Of a stretch of DNA of 7,605 nt, positions 7,092 to 7,605 are shown piece after piece; positions within the stretch are counted from its first letter, which is position 1; every line of letters begins with the position of its first letter. Location: the NCBI GenBank assembly GCA_013138655.1, contig WTCI01000289.1, positions 1-7,605 on the forward strand, in the 5' to 3' direction. The position numbers were made by a program, and so were the translations under genes. The notes beneath the pieces were generated by a model. The model ran no database searches. It was not told the origin of the DNA and saw nothing but the letters and a program-made list of their open reading frames with translations. Source of the DNA: Desulfuromonadaceae bacterium. GTDB lineage: Bacteria > Desulfobacterota > Desulfuromonadia > Desulfuromonadales > Geopsychrobacteraceae.

Positions 7092-7605
7092 AGCCTTCAT
7101 CTTCCTGGGTGCAGAAATATTCAATCGTCTTCTGGGCGCAGGTGCGGCAATACCCCAGTTGGTTCAGCATGGTGTTGATCATCCGGTCGTAGAGCTTCTG
7201 ATTCTCCTCGTTGGTGCGGTTGGCCAAGGCTCCGACCAACGACCCGGCCCCGGCGATATCCGATTTGAGTCGCACATCGGTGACCGCCTTGACCAGCTCC
7301 AGATTGTCCATGAAATCATAACCGGCATCGACCGAGATCTTCTGGCCGTAGATTTTGCGGATCGAGGTGCGGAAGGTCTCACGCTGCTCCTCGGTTTTCA
7401 GCCCCAAGCGCTCCTCGACACTTTGAATGAAACGCTGGTCGATCTTCAACGCCGTAAGTTCACCGGTTTGCGGGTCGCGATATTTCCACATCTTGTCCGG
7501 GCCAAGATTTTCCGCATCGATACCGATGATCATATTGACGTAGTTCATCACATCCTTGCGGATCGCCTGCGGCTCATCCATATAGGCATTGAACATCTCG
7601 GTCAT
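7090..7605 (-). CDS. prkA: PrkA AAA+ protein (putative serine protein kinase), C-terminal part; 5' end cut by window
   Basis: C-terminal 171 or so residues of a PrkA/YeaG protein. PrkA was first described as a serine kinase; it is an AAA+ protein, and a Lon-like protease activity has also been proposed for the Bacillus protein. The visible part is the PrkA C-terminal domain: DEPQAIRKDVMNYVNMIIG (10-28), KYRDPQTGEL (41-50) matching the family's LRDPxTGE, then RETFRTSIRKIYGQ and a final helical segment. It ends in GYCRTCAQKTIEYF with a CxxC pair (C153 and C156 in this fragment). The frame is open to the window edge. The ATG at the very last bases is probably internal, because PrkA proteins have more than 600 residues and the ATPase domain is missing here. 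As the first visible gene of the minus-strand operon it lies 8 nt before DUF444. The operon promoter must be outside the window. Confidence 0.92.
   Translation of the reverse strand: MTEMFNAYMDEPQAIRKDVMNYVNMIIGIDAENLGPDKMWKYRDPQTGELTALKIDQRFIQSVEERLGLKTEEQRETFRTSIRKIYGQKISVDAGYDFMDNLELVKAVTDVRLKSDIAGAGSLVGALANRTNEENQKLYDRMINTMLNQLGYCRTCAQKTIEYFCTQEDEG

Noticed and set aside
7603..7605. ATG at the window edge as the true start of the PrkA fragment
   Set aside because: PrkA proteins have over 600 residues with an N-terminal ATPase domain; the Met is just where the window cuts.
1..7605. Mobile element, CRISPR array, tRNA or rRNA
   Set aside because: No terminal inverted repeats, transposase, spaced direct repeats or tRNA-like folds were seen; the window is almost fully occupied by the described genes.

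Overview
The window looks like chromosomal DNA of moderate GC from a non-sporulating Gram-negative bacterium. The Rnf genes run D-G-E and stop at a terminator right after rnfE. This fits the proteobacterial A-B-C-D-G-E order and not the clostridial C-D-G-E-A-B order. Together with the style of the PrkA-family proteins it suggests an anaerobic deltaproteobacterium (Desulfuromonadales-like). That placement is an inference and is not proven by anything in the window.

Layout: (1) bases 1-1539, plus strand: the end of an rnf operon, with the C-terminal part of rnfD, then complete rnfG and rnfE, tightly packed. This encodes part of the membrane-bound ferredoxin:NAD+ oxidoreductase. (2) Bases 1540-1711: a short convergent intergenic region with one strong hairpin flanked by an A-tract and a T-tract, which can terminate transcription from both sides. 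(3) Bases 1712-7605, minus strand, transcribed right to left: a four-gene operon of prkA (C-terminal part only, cut by the window edge), a DUF444/YeaH-YhbH protein with a von Willebrand-like MIDAS motif, a SpoVR-family protein, and a second, larger and divergent PrkA-like AAA+ ATPase of 775 residues. The gaps are 8 nt, 43 nt and a 1-nt stop/start overlap (TGATG), so the genes are probably co-transcribed and the last two are probably translationally coupled.

How the genes work together: PrkA, DUF444 and SpoVR are a widely conserved trio (yeaG, yeaH and ycgB in E. coli; prkA, yhbH and spoVR in Bacillus) linked to stress, starvation and sporulation, but its biochemical role is poorly understood. 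The most interesting point here is the fourth member. The operon ends with a second PrkA-family ATPase that keeps the family framework (N-terminal segment, Walker A, CPxH motif, sensor-like Asn, Arg-finger-like Arg, C-terminal domain). It has an insertion of about 50 residues after Walker A, a CxxC pair, and an altered Walker B-like segment. An AAA+ protein working with a MIDAS-containing partner recalls MoxR/VWA and RavA/ViaA systems. Two different PrkA ATPases sharing one DUF444 and one SpoVR would be a variation of that arrangement. The promoter and most of the first PrkA lie beyond the right edge.
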